The position numbers and the translations under genes are program-made. A stretch of 64,000 bases of DNA, taken from the NCBI GenBank assembly GCA_028717785.1, contig JAQUND010000003.1, positions 20,465 to 84,464 on the forward strand, in the 5' to 3' direction. The notes below the pieces were generated by a model. The model was not told the origin of the DNA and ran no database searches. It worked only from the letters and a program-made list of their open reading frames with translations. The DNA comes from Candidatus Nanoarchaeia archaeon (GTDB taxonomy: Archaea; Nanoarchaeota; Nanoarchaeia; SCGC-AAA011-G17; JAFCDX01). Every line of letters begins with the position of its first letter. Positions within the stretch are counted from its first letter, which is position 1. Of the stretch, positions 50,772 to 59,310 are shown piece by piece.

Positions 50772-51023
50772 ATGTCAATACAAAAAGTTATTTGGAGACA
50801 TATAGAGAAACGAATTATTGAAAAAGATAATTTATATTATGTAGGTAGAACACTTTGCGTTGACAATAAAATTAGTGGTGGGATTGCGTTAAATTTAAAT
50901 GGTATTGGATTTGTTTATTCAAAACATAAATTTATGAAAAACAGTCGCGTTTATATTCCAGAACATATTTTAAAAATCATAAAGCTGCTTTATATTGAAA
51001 CAAAAAACGTGAAAAACTCTTAA
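50772..51023 (+). CDS. hypothetical small protein
   Basis: An 83-residue basic protein, preceded by TAGGAGTAAT. It has short beta stretches (YYVGRTLCVDNKISGGIALN) and a basic helix at the end. Not recognised. The 164 bases after it are AT-rich with no gene. Confidence 0.5.
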   Translation: MSIQKVIWRHIEKRIIEKDNLYYVGRTLCVDNKISGGIALNLNGIGFVYSKHKFMKNSRVYIPEHILKIIKLLYIETKNVKNS

Positions 51024-51187
51024 ATTGATACGTAGTGGCAAATCTATTTAAGACAAAAGCGTCTGATAATTTATATTTTTTAATTCAAAAATAAATTTTG
51101 GTAGTTTTATTTTTTTCTTTAGATATATAAAACAAAATTAGATAAAATAAACTTCGCTTAAGCATTACTTAAAATGAAGGAGATAAA

Positions 51188-52366
51188 ATGAAACATATTT
51201 CGATATTAGATAACGATTTATATAAATTTTCAATGCAAAATTTTGCATTAAAAAACTTTCCTGCGGAAATAGTAGAGTATCGATTTTTTAATCGAAGTAA
51301 AAGAAAATTTCTGCCAAATTTTGTAGAAAAATTAAAAAACTCTATATCAGACATGCAATATCTTTCACTTTCTTCAGACGAACGTGCTTTCCTTAAACTT
51401 AATTGTCCTTTTGACGATGAATATCTTGATTATTTATCTACATATCGTTTTGATCCTTCTGAAGTTTTTATAGACCAAAAAGGTTATAATATCGAAATTA
51501 CAATTAGAGGTCTTTGGCACAAAATAATACTTTGGGAAGTACCTTTAATGTATACTATCAGCGAACTTTATTTCTCAGGGTGTGAACCGAATCGTGAAGT
51601 TTTAAAATGTATTAATCAGAAAAAAGCAAAAAAACTTTTTGATAATGGCGTATTTTTTAGCGATATGGGTTCAAGAAGAAGATTGTCTTTTGAGAATCAC
51701 AAACAGGTTATTGAAGATTTTATTCCTTATGCAAAAAATAATTTAATTGGAACGAGTAATCTGTATCTTGCGAAATTATTTGGTATTAAACCTATAGGAA
51801 CTAAAGCACATGAACTTTATTCTTTGATGGGTTCTATATATGGTTTTATTCATGCAAATACTATTGCTTTAGAAACATGGGATAAACTTTATAAAGGAAA
51901 GCTTAGTATTGCTCTTCCAGATACTTTTACATCAAATGCGTTTTTGCATTCGTTTAAATATGATATTGCAAAATCATATTCTGGCGTTCGTCAAGATAGT
52001 GGCATACCATTAGAATTTGCTGATAAATTTATTAAACACTATGAAAAATTAGGAATTGATCATAAAACAAAAATATTATTATTCTCAGATTCTTTAAACG
52101 ATGATAGAGCTATTGAAATAAATAAATATCTTGAAAAAAAGTATAAACGCCAACGTGAAATTAACCCTTGTGGAATAGGAACGTTTTTTTCATTTGACAT
52201 TCCATACACAACGCCTTTAAACATGGTAATTAAATTAACAGGTCGTAAATATGAAAACTGTTGGATACCTGTAGTAAAAATTTCTGATGATAAAGGGAAA
52301 AACACAGGAAATAGAGAGATGATTGACTTGTGTCTTAAAACTTTCGAAAAATTTGGACATATTTAG
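51188..52366 (+). CDS. pncB: nicotinate phosphoribosyltransferase
   Basis: A 392-residue enzyme of the NAPRT family: N-terminal ILDNDLYKFSMQNFAL, EYRFFNRSKRKF, then ITIRGLWHKIILWEVPLMYT, FSDMGSRRRLSFENHKQVIE, GTSNLYLAKLFGIKPIGTKA, and the phosphate-site region VRQDSGIP with ILLFSDSLND. It joins nicotinate to PRPP, forming nicotinate mononucleotide for NAD synthesis. With the nicotinamidase-like gene at 16320 it makes the first two steps of the deamidating salvage route. AAGGAG precedes the ATG. Confidence 0.9.
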   Translation: MKHISILDNDLYKFSMQNFALKNFPAEIVEYRFFNRSKRKFLPNFVEKLKNSISDMQYLSLSSDERAFLKLNCPFDDEYLDYLSTYRFDPSEVFIDQKGYNIEITIRGLWHKIILWEVPLMYTISELYFSGCEPNREVLKCINQKKAKKLFDNGVFFSDMGSRRRLSFENHKQVIEDFIPYAKNNLIGTSNLYLAKLFGIKPIGTKAHELYSLMGSIYGFIHANTIALETWDKLYKGKLSIALPDTFTSNAFLHSFKYDIAKSYSGVRQDSGIPLEFADKFIKHYEKLGIDHKTKILLFSDSLNDDRAIEINKYLEKKYKRQREINPCGIGTFFSFDIPYTTPLNMVIKLTGRKYENCWIPVVKISDDKGKNTGNREMIDLCLKTFEKFGHI

Positions 52367-52406
52367 AAACAAAAAAATAAAACACATTTATAACTAAAGA
52401 GTTTTT

Positions 52407-53345
52407 ATGCTTAAAAAAATATCTAAAAAATTAAAAATCGACATAGAAAGAACATTATGTGATTATCGAAAAAAAATTGAAACAAGATATAAAGAAAAAA
52501 CTGTTTTATATCGTTTAGAAATTTTAAGAAAATATTTTGAGTGGTATAAAAACGTTCCTAAACCAAATGAAGATAAAAATAAGAAGGTTATAACATATAA
52601 AAAAATTTTAATTAATAATAATTATGGGAAAAAAACAATCAATGGAAAATTGGCAGCTATAGATTCTTTTTATAAAGAAATTTTGGGTGTAGAAAGTATA
52701 ACGCCACGTTTTAAAATAAAACATGAACTTTCTAAGTTTTATACTAGAGATCAGATAGAGAAACTAATCGCTTCTCATTCAAATATTAAACATCGCTTTA
52801 TAATCCTTCTTGTTTATGGTGCAGGTTTATCTCTTAAAGATCTATCTGAACTTAAACACAAAGACATAAACATAACAAAAAGAAAAATTAGAATTAATAA
52901 TACTGAAATACTTATAGATCAAACAATTACTTCTGTTTATAAAACATATAAAGAAAGTTTAGACAAAAAATCTGTTTTTGTTTTTAATGAGTGTCCAAGG
53001 ACATTTCAGAAAATATTTGACGATGCTTGTCTTAAATCAAATGTACCAAATCTTGGTGGAATAAAAACTCTAAGGCACAGTTTTGCTATGCATTTGTTAG
53101 AATATGGTGTAAACATTAAATATATACAAAAATTGTTGGGACATTCTGATAGAAAGACTACAACAGAACTTTATAAATCAAATAATAAACAAAATTTTTA
53201 TAGTCCTGTTTTTTTTCTTAATAAAGAAAAATTAAAATATACTACTAAATCTCAAGACATTAATATCACGTGGGTTTGTGAAGAATGTGGTTTTCGTATA
53301 TCTTCATCAAACATAAAAGAATTACTTCTACATAATCATAATTAG
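52407..53345 (+). CDS. tyrosine recombinase-like protein with C-terminal zinc finger
   Basis: A 312-residue integrase-family protein. Residues ~1-105 are a core-binding domain. The catalytic domain shows GAGLSLKDLSELKHKDI, TLRHSFAMHLLEYG, KYIQKLLGHSDRKTT and TTELYKS with the nucleophile Tyr. The first Arg of the active set is replaced (GLS instead of GLR), and Lys stands where the box II His is usual. The last ~25 residues add a C2H2-like finger (CEECGFRISSSN, then H-N-H). It may be a resolvase with altered chemistry or a DNA-binding relic. No att site was identified. Confidence 0.7.
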   Translation: MLKKISKKLKIDIERTLCDYRKKIETRYKEKTVLYRLEILRKYFEWYKNVPKPNEDKNKKVITYKKILINNNYGKKTINGKLAAIDSFYKEILGVESITPRFKIKHELSKFYTRDQIEKLIASHSNIKHRFIILLVYGAGLSLKDLSELKHKDINITKRKIRINNTEILIDQTITSVYKTYKESLDKKSVFVFNECPRTFQKIFDDACLKSNVPNLGGIKTLRHSFAMHLLEYGVNIKYIQKLLGHSDRKTTTELYKSNNKQNFYSPVFFLNKEKLKYTTKSQDINITWVCEECGFRISSSNIKELLLHNHN

Positions 53346-53398
53346 TTTTTTACAAATTTATTTTTATTATCTACTTTTTAAGTATAGAATCTAATAAG

Positions 53399-53737
53399 AT
53401 GTTTATTGAAGAAATGTTTTATCTTGAAAATGGAACTTATGTCAATGGAGTGTTTAATGTTTCTTATATAATGCTAAAATCTTATAGAAACAAACCTGGA
53501 CAATATATTTCTATAAGCCTTTTTGATAAAACTGGTTTTATTGAATCATTGATTTGGGATTGTGATTCTTATTGTTTTGACAATATTGAACTTGACAAAT
53601 TAATAGAAATTAAAGGAAAAATTCGAGTTTTTAATCAAAAAAATCAAATAATAATCAAATCGTTTTGCCAGTATTATGAGCGTCTAGGCAATAACAAAAT
53701 TAATAATAAAAAACTTAAATTCTTATTAAGGAATTAG
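53399..53737 (+). CDS. stand-alone OB-fold protein, partial duplicate of YhaM N-terminus
   Basis: A 112-residue protein that is similar from its first residues (MFIEEMF) to the N-terminal domain of the next gene (MFIEEIL). It includes KPGQYISISLFDKTGFIESL versus KEGSFLTFKLQDKTGMIWAK. It is an OB domain without the HD part, made by tandem duplication. It may bind RNA or DNA for the neighbouring nuclease. Confidence 0.7.
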   Translation: MFIEEMFYLENGTYVNGVFNVSYIMLKSYRNKPGQYISISLFDKTGFIESLIWDCDSYCFDNIELDKLIEIKGKIRVFNQKNQIIIKSFCQYYERLGNNKINNKKLKFLLRN

Positions 53738-53739
53738 AG

Positions 53740-54732
53740 ATGTTTATTGAAGAAATCTTGAAGTCTCAAAATAACACTGTTGTTGAAGGATCTTATCTTA
53801 TTTTAGATGCCAGTCTTAAAGAATTTTCTGGTAAAGAAGGTAGTTTTCTTACATTTAAGCTCCAAGATAAAACAGGAATGATTTGGGCAAAAATTTGGGA
53901 CAATGCAACACTTATTGAACAACAATTAAAAAATATTTCTATAGTAACAATTAAGGGTAGAACAAATATTTATAATAATAAGACCTCTATCATAGTTGAC
54001 AAAATAAAAGAAGCTGAACAAGAAGATTATGATATAAAAAACCTTGTTCAAACATCTTTGTTTGATCCAGAATTAATGTGGAAAAATTTATGTCAAATTA
54101 TGTCTGATAGTCTTATAAAAGTCGATTATAAAAATATATGGGATCGATTTGTTCATAGTAATATGATAGATAAATTTAAACTTTGGCCAGGTGGAAAAGG
54201 TTTTGTACACCATGCTTATCGACATGGACTTTTAGAACACACTTTGTCTGTGGTAAAAATAATTAAAATGTTTAAAGAAAATCTTGATATAACTTTTGAT
54301 TTTGAAAAAACTATTTTAGGGAGCGTTCTTCACGATATAGGAAAAATAGATGCTTATACTTATGATAATGTTAAGACTCAAATGTCTATTGTTGGAAGAT
54401 TGCATAATCACACTATAATAGGCTATTATATAGTGCGAAACATAATTGATGAAATAGTATCGAGTTCGAAAGAACAAATTATTGAAGATATTGGGCACAT
54501 AATACTTAGTCATCATGGTTCAAACGAAAGTATATCAAAACCAATGACTATAGAAGCTAAACTTGTTGCATTTGCTGACAATTTAGATGCTGACCTTAAT
54601 TATATGACATTACAATTAGAACACAATGCAGATGATACAGGTTGGATTTTCGATACATTAAACAATCAATTTTATTTTAAAAGACCAGAAATCATAAAAA
54701 GAAAACTTTTAAAACCTAAAGAAAAAATATAG
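53740..54732 (+). CDS. YhaM-family 3'-5' exoribonuclease
   Basis: A 330-residue protein of typical YhaM length. An OB fold occupies residues ~1-95; the HD domain has GFVHHAYRHGLLEHTLSVVK, GSVLHDIGKIDAY near residue 198, GRLHNHTIIGYYI and HIILSHHGSNESISKP, then VAFADNLDADLNYM. It matches the family better than the copy at 2779. It degrades single-stranded RNA from the 3' end. Confidence 0.9.
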   Translation: MFIEEILKSQNNTVVEGSYLILDASLKEFSGKEGSFLTFKLQDKTGMIWAKIWDNATLIEQQLKNISIVTIKGRTNIYNNKTSIIVDKIKEAEQEDYDIKNLVQTSLFDPELMWKNLCQIMSDSLIKVDYKNIWDRFVHSNMIDKFKLWPGGKGFVHHAYRHGLLEHTLSVVKIIKMFKENLDITFDFEKTILGSVLHDIGKIDAYTYDNVKTQMSIVGRLHNHTIIGYYIVRNIIDEIVSSSKEQIIEDIGHIILSHHGSNESISKPMTIEAKLVAFADNLDADLNYMTLQLEHNADDTGWIFDTLNNQFYFKRPEIIKRKLLKPKEKI

Positions 54733-54740
54733 AAATATGT

Positions 54741-55580
54741 ATGAGCACAAAAATTTATAATGGTTATATAATACATAGTGAGTTATCTAGTTACGAAATA
54801 GGTTGTATATTAAAAAAAATAAAAACTAATGTAGATATTATAGCAACTCGTATGAGAGACAAACAGTTCGTAAATGTAGCAGTTACTTATTTTGATGATG
54901 TTTCTACAGGTTATAGCGAATATAAACAATTAGAAACACCATTTTATTATTCTGGAATGCAACAACAAAAAGCTGAACAAGAACTTAAAAAAGGTTTAAG
55001 AAATCCTTTATATGATTACGAAGTAATAATTAATTTTTATCCTCTAAAAAAGAAAACATTATTAACAATAAATACAGAACATATAGAATTAGCTAATGCA
55101 GTACTTAATTCTTATCATAGAATAAAATATTATGGGTACTGGAATAACACAGATCCAGATAAAAACTGTAGTGAAAAAGAATGGTATGAAAGAGAAACAA
55201 ATTGGAATAAAATTTTTAAATGTTACACGTCTATATATTTTCAAACTTCTTTTAAAGACTATATTTATAAACATACACCTAAAGAAAATTTGTTTGAATT
55301 TATACCTACATTTGATAAAAGGTTAGAACGTCAAACTTCAGAATTTACGATTATACATTACATAAAGAAAGCACAAGAAAACGAAAACATATCTAACGAA
55401 AAAATGCATGAAAATTTTCATATTGTAATGAATGCTATATTGAAAGTAAATTCACGTATTGAAAATCGAGATCAAGAAGTAATTAAAGATTTTAATAAAT
55501 ATAAAGAACATTTAAAATTTCTTATGAAAAAAGAGTTAACTATAAAAGATCTTGAGACTGAAATTACGCATGTTTTCTAA
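54741..55580 (+). CDS. hypothetical protein
   Basis: A 279-residue protein with an alpha/beta start (KIYNGYIIHSELSSYEIG) and a helical end. Tyr and Lys are abundant. I recall proteins with this kind of N-terminus in large phages but cannot assign a role. It starts eight bases after yhaM's stop. Confidence 0.5.
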   Translation: MSTKIYNGYIIHSELSSYEIGCILKKIKTNVDIIATRMRDKQFVNVAVTYFDDVSTGYSEYKQLETPFYYSGMQQQKAEQELKKGLRNPLYDYEVIINFYPLKKKTLLTINTEHIELANAVLNSYHRIKYYGYWNNTDPDKNCSEKEWYERETNWNKIFKCYTSIYFQTSFKDYIYKHTPKENLFEFIPTFDKRLERQTSEFTIIHYIKKAQENENISNEKMHENFHIVMNAILKVNSRIENRDQEVIKDFNKYKEHLKFLMKKELTIKDLETEITHVF

Positions 55581-55621
55581 AAGTATTATAAAGTCGTCTT
55601 TCAAATAAGGAGTTTAAAAGA

Positions 55622-55840
55622 ATGAATGGTGTTTTTGTAAGAAGCGATGAAGGAATTGAACACGCTATTAGACGTTTTATAAAGACATGTGAACGTTCTG
55701 GTGTTTTATCTGAATTAAAAAAATATAGATATTATGAAAAACCAAGCGATGAAAAAAAGAGAAAATTAAACACTTCTATTAGAAGAAACATATTACAAGA
55801 AAAAATAAATATTGAAAAAGGAAAACGAAAAAGATTCTGA
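55622..55840 (+). CDS. rpsU: ribosomal protein bS21
   Basis: A 72-residue protein with the full bS21 core: VRSDEGIEHAIRRFIKTCER, SGVLSELKKYRYYEKPS and DEKKRKLNTSIRRN, followed by a basic tail. bS21 sits near the mRNA exit on the 30S subunit and helps start-site recognition. Phage-encoded bS21 is known in large phages and may favour phage messages. AAGGAG precedes the ATG. Confidence 0.92.
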   Translation: MNGVFVRSDEGIEHAIRRFIKTCERSGVLSELKKYRYYEKPSDEKKRKLNTSIRRNILQEKINIEKGKRKRF

Positions 55841-55880
55841 CTTTTATTTTCTATATAGTTAATTGAAACAATATTTTTTT

Positions 55881-55932
55881 GTCGCGCTCTTTATAAGCGC
55901 GTGGATTGAAACATAAGAGCGTGGATTAAAAT
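55881..55932 (+). CRISPR. solitary CRISPR-like repeat, copy 6, with a partial second copy
   Basis: The full 32-base unit (55881-55912) starts GTCGCGCTCTTTATAAGCGC and ends GTGGATTGAAAC. The stem CGCGCT/AGCGCG gives 5-6 perfect pairs. Only four bases later comes GAGCGTGGATTAAAA (55917-55931), a decayed copy of the 3' half. It follows the bS21 stop by 40 bases. Confidence 0.82.
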
Positions 55933-55983
55933 AAACAAACAAACTGTAAATACCCCTAAAACACATTTAACAAGGAGTTTATT

Positions 55984-56931
55984 ATGTCTGCTGCACGACC
56001 AACTAATTTATTAATTTATTACGGATACTTGAATTCTTTCAATAGCACTGTGAATAGTTGGGACAATGAAAAAGTTGCTATTGATATGGCAAAATATGAT
56101 ATTTGTGTATTCGGTAATGGTGTTGCTGATCCTGGACATCCTGATTATGCAAACGCTCAAATAATTATTGCTAGACTTAAAGCAATTAAACCTGATATGA
56201 TGATTTTCGGATATGCTTCTGCAAATCAAATATTAGATGATTTTCAAACTAAAGTAAATCAATGGGAAGTTCTAGAAATTGATGGAATTTTCATTGATGA
56301 AGCTGGTTATGATTATGGTGTTACAAGAGATGTACTTAATGCTGAAATTACTCATATAAGATCAAAAACTTATGCTACAATTTGTTTTGTAAATTCTTGG
56401 AATATGGATCACATTATAGGCATTGTCGATGATCCAAGTTATCCTAATACAACTTTTAACCCTGATTTGCATATTTCTTTGCTCGATTCAAGAGATTTCT
56501 ATTTGCTCGAAAGTTTTTCAGTAAACACAGTTTCTTATTCAGCAAATGATGGATATGCTACAAAAACTGATTTCTTAGCAAGAAGTCAGAAAGCTATAGA
56601 GCATTCATATACTTTTGGTATTAATCTTGCTGTTGTAGGCGTTATAAACAATGATAATGTTTCTGGTCAAAATCTTTTTAATTTTAATTATCATTCTGCA
56701 ATTATTATTGGTGCAGAGACTGTAGGGAGTTCAGACACTAATTATGGCTCTGGCTCAGCTGCTGTAAAATTTTGGACTAGAATTTCACCAAAACACATTG
56801 GAAGAACAGGTTCAGTTGTTATTGCTCAAAGTCTTTCAGATATTGATGTTATCATGAGGTTTGGCGATTATTCTCTTGTGGCTTTAGATTTTTCTACTGG
56901 TGGGCAAATAAGTTCAATACAAAAATGGTAA
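55984..56931 (+). CDS. TIM-barrel-like protein, glycoside-hydrolase-like
   Basis: A 315-residue protein. TNLLIYYGYLNSFN, YDICVFGNGVAD, MMIFGYASANQ and the acidic EIDGIFIDEAGYDYGV form successive barrel strands, as in GH114-like and phage tail-associated TIM-barrel domains. The Asp/Glu in FIDEAGYD is the best candidate acid. A short beta-rich end follows. No signal peptide is present, so a virion (fibre) part is plausible. Sugar specificity is unknown. AAGGAG precedes the ATG. Confidence 0.6.
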   Translation: MSAARPTNLLIYYGYLNSFNSTVNSWDNEKVAIDMAKYDICVFGNGVADPGHPDYANAQIIIARLKAIKPDMMIFGYASANQILDDFQTKVNQWEVLEIDGIFIDEAGYDYGVTRDVLNAEITHIRSKTYATICFVNSWNMDHIIGIVDDPSYPNTTFNPDLHISLLDSRDFYLLESFSVNTVSYSANDGYATKTDFLARSQKAIEHSYTFGINLAVVGVINNDNVSGQNLFNFNYHSAIIIGAETVGSSDTNYGSGSAAVKFWTRISPKHIGRTGSVVIAQSLSDIDVIMRFGDYSLVALDFSTGGQISSIQKW

Positions 56932-56972
56932 AGTTAAATTCGATATAAAATCATATAAGTGGGTATTACGCA

Positions 56973-57242
56973 ATGAAGATTATCGATAAACAGAGTTACA
57001 GGTCTGAAGGACGTGGTGTCAATGAGACTGATAATGTGTATCGCGTGGTGCTTGTTGATGTCACTCAGCGTGAGCTTTTTGAAGTGGAGGCTTGGATAGC
57101 CAAACGACATGTTAAAGAATTGAAGTCTAAGCTAAAGTGTGAAATAATTGAAGATCTAAGTGAGATAGAATCGCATAGTAAATTTATACAACGAAAGTCT
57201 GTACGTGTTCGAGAGCTTGTCGAGCGTCTATTACATGATTAA
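56973..57242 (+). CDS. hypothetical small protein, higher G+C
   Basis: An 89-residue charged alpha/beta protein (NVYRVVLVDVTQRELFEVEA, then a Lys/Glu-rich helix). Its codon use is richer in G and C than its neighbours, suggesting later acquisition. Not recognised. Confidence 0.5.
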   Translation: MKIIDKQSYRSEGRGVNETDNVYRVVLVDVTQRELFEVEAWIAKRHVKELKSKLKCEIIEDLSEIESHSKFIQRKSVRVRELVERLLHD

Positions 57243-57322
57243 TGTATAGTTGCATTTTGACATATAATATATGAGTAAAATTATCCGATAATAAAATATT
57301 TTTTCATTGTAGGAACGTTCAA

Positions 57323-57529
57323 ATGCAACTTTTTACTTGCAAAGCATGTTTTAATGAAAGATCAATAAAGAAATATGGAAAATGTTATTTACTCAACAAA
57401 ACTTCAGACTTTGACCCATTATTCTGTCCTTATGATAGTAATGCTAAGCCAAAGTGGGTGAACGAACAATATTCTTTTAAAGTAGCAAAACGAAAAAATC
57501 GTACAACAGCAATTAAAAATAAATGTTAA
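57323..57529 (+). CDS. small Cys-containing protein
   Basis: A 68-residue basic protein with CKACFNERSIKKYGKC and a later LFCPYDS, four Cys that may bind zinc. TATAAT (57263) lies upstream. The 183 bases after it separate it from a convergent gene and hold nothing I can assign. Confidence 0.5.
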   Translation: MQLFTCKACFNERSIKKYGKCYLLNKTSDFDPLFCPYDSNAKPKWVNEQYSFKVAKRKNRTTAIKNKC

Positions 57530-57712
57530 AGTTATTTTGAAAATTGTTTTATTTAAAACTTATATAAGAAATAAACAAAGAATGATTAATATGTTTACAA
57601 AATATTAGGTTTATAGGAAACCATTATCTTGTTTTTTTGATTTGCTTAAGCCTATTTAGACTGATTAAAGAAAAAATTCAGAGATAAGATTGACGATAGA
57701 AATATTGCAAAA

Positions 57713-58267
57713 TTAAGAAAATCCACCCTTGATAAAATCAATCATATTGTTTCTTTTGTTTTTCATTTCTTTAGATGCCCAAAATTTCATATAATCTTTT
57801 TTAATCATACTTTCTGTATTAAGAACGTCGAGAATATAAAAATTAGGTAAAATTTGTGGGTTTTCTTTTCTAAAGTCTTTTTCATCTAATTTTAAATATC
57901 TACAAGCCCATAAACCAATTGCAGCTGACCTTGATATACCTGCAGCACAATGTATTATTAAATTAGGTATTTCTAAAGAATTAATTTTATTAACAAAACT
58001 TATTATTTTTTGTGCTTCTTCTTTACTAAATAATTTACCAGAATTTTTTATGTTTTTATATTCATCTAAAGTCAGATCAGCAAAACAAACGCTTAATGTT
58101 GATACACATCCTAAGTTTTCTAATCGTTGTTTTACTTCATAATTTATAAGTTCGTCAACATTCCATATAGAAATAAGAGCCCATGGTTTTTCTGATAGTC
58201 TAAAAAAATTAAAAATAGAATCTTCAACCTGTTTCCTTGATAAAACAGAAATTTTTAGAATTGGCAT
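57713..58267 (-). CDS. dual-specificity/tyrosine protein phosphatase-like
   Basis: A 184-residue minus-strand protein with the PTP signature LIIHCAAGISRSAAIGLWAC (HCxxGxxRS; Cys nucleophile about residue 107). An acidic residue that could act as general acid lies upstream (the SVCFADLTLDEY region). It would remove phosphate from proteins or other molecules. It is divergent from the histidine-kinase-like gene at 58324. Confidence 0.75.
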   Translation of the reverse strand: MPILKISVLSRKQVEDSIFNFFRLSEKPWALISIWNVDELINYEVKQRLENLGCVSTLSVCFADLTLDEYKNIKNSGKLFSKEEAQKIISFVNKINSLEIPNLIIHCAAGISRSAAIGLWACRYLKLDEKDFRKENPQILPNFYILDVLNTESMIKKDYMKFWASKEMKNKRNNMIDFIKGGFS

Positions 58268-58323
58268 TTTTTGCTTTTTCTTTCGATTTTGTTAAATTAG
58301 ACTAGATTTAAAAAAGGAAGTGT

Positions 58324-59310
58324 ATGAATAATTTGATAATTGGGTCTTCAATTACTTGGATAGTAGGAATGTGTTTTCTTTTAAAATCTATAGATACTCC
58401 TATTGTCAAACTATTTTCTTTTATAATAATTATAATAAATTTATGTTCTTCTATTTATTATTTAAAAACAAATAGTTTTAAGAAAACTCTTGAATTAAGA
58501 AGCTATACTGATAATATAGCTGTTATTCTCCTCACAATCATGTTTCCTTCTTTTTTTTACGGTTATCATATTCAATTATTATTAAGCGTTATTGTTAATT
58601 ATTTCTACTTAAAAAGCAAACATCATATTTATAAAATCTTGATTTTTCTAACTTTAATAGAAACTATTTGTTATTTTGTTATAACTTATATGCAAAAAAT
58701 GATGTTTGAAGTCGTCTTTAATTGTCTAACGACTTTATTTTTAGCTTTTGTTTTATTTATAATTAAAGACAAACTTCTTATTAATTCTGAAATAAAATAT
58801 AAAAAAATAATAGACAATGTAAATGAAATTTTTAAGCATCAAATAACAAATACAATAACGCCCATGTATTACTATATAGATAAATTAAACGAACCAAATA
58901 GAACAAAAATGATTTGTCTTGTAGATAAACTTAAAAATATTGCACAGTCTAAAAACACAAATTTTGGAAAAATAATAACTTTAGTAAAATCATCAATACT
59001 ATATACATCAGGAAAAAACATAAATATTACACTCGTTGATCAAGTTAATAAAAATATAGATGTAGATTCTTTCTATCTTTTATTAATTATATATGTTCTA
59101 TTTGACTGTTCTATTAATAGTAACTCTACAGAAATAATAGTGAAATTTAACAATACAAAAATAGATATAATAGATAATGGGATTATCCATAAAAAATGTT
59201 TTTATTTTGAATCAGCAAAAGAATTACTTGATTTATTAAACATACCATCTAAAATTCTTTCTTCACATAATGGAACAAAAATCACATTAGACTTAAGGAA
59301 CTGTATATGA
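58324..59310 (+). CDS. membrane histidine-kinase-like protein
   Basis: A 328-residue protein. Residues ~1-155 hold five or six hydrophobic segments. A DHp-like helix pair follows with IFKHQITNTITPMYYYID (candidate phospho-His 172), then a reduced HATPase domain with LLIIYVLFDCSINSN (N-box-like), IDIIDNGI (the DxGxG region) and SHNGTKITLDL at the end. The small ATPase lid suggests weak or altered catalysis. No response regulator is seen in the window. It overlaps the next membrane gene by four bases, so they are likely partners. Confidence 0.55.
   Translation: MNNLIIGSSITWIVGMCFLLKSIDTPIVKLFSFIIIIINLCSSIYYLKTNSFKKTLELRSYTDNIAVILLTIMFPSFFYGYHIQLLLSVIVNYFYLKSKHHIYKILIFLTLIETICYFVITYMQKMMFEVVFNCLTTLFLAFVLFIIKDKLLINSEIKYKKIIDNVNEIFKHQITNTITPMYYYIDKLNEPNRTKMICLVDKLKNIAQSKNTNFGKIITLVKSSILYTSGKNINITLVDQVNKNIDVDSFYLLLIIYVLFDCSINSNSTEIIVKFNNTKIDIIDNGIIHKKCFYFESAKELLDLLNIPSKILSSHNGTKITLDLRNCI

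Noticed and set aside
55860..55880. AATTGAAAC just before repeat copy 6 as a further copy
   Set aside because: Nothing upstream of it matches the rest of the repeat.
30884..55912. An ordinary CRISPR array
   Set aside because: The units are 0.6 to 13.5 kb apart with genes between them, and no cas gene or leader is seen.
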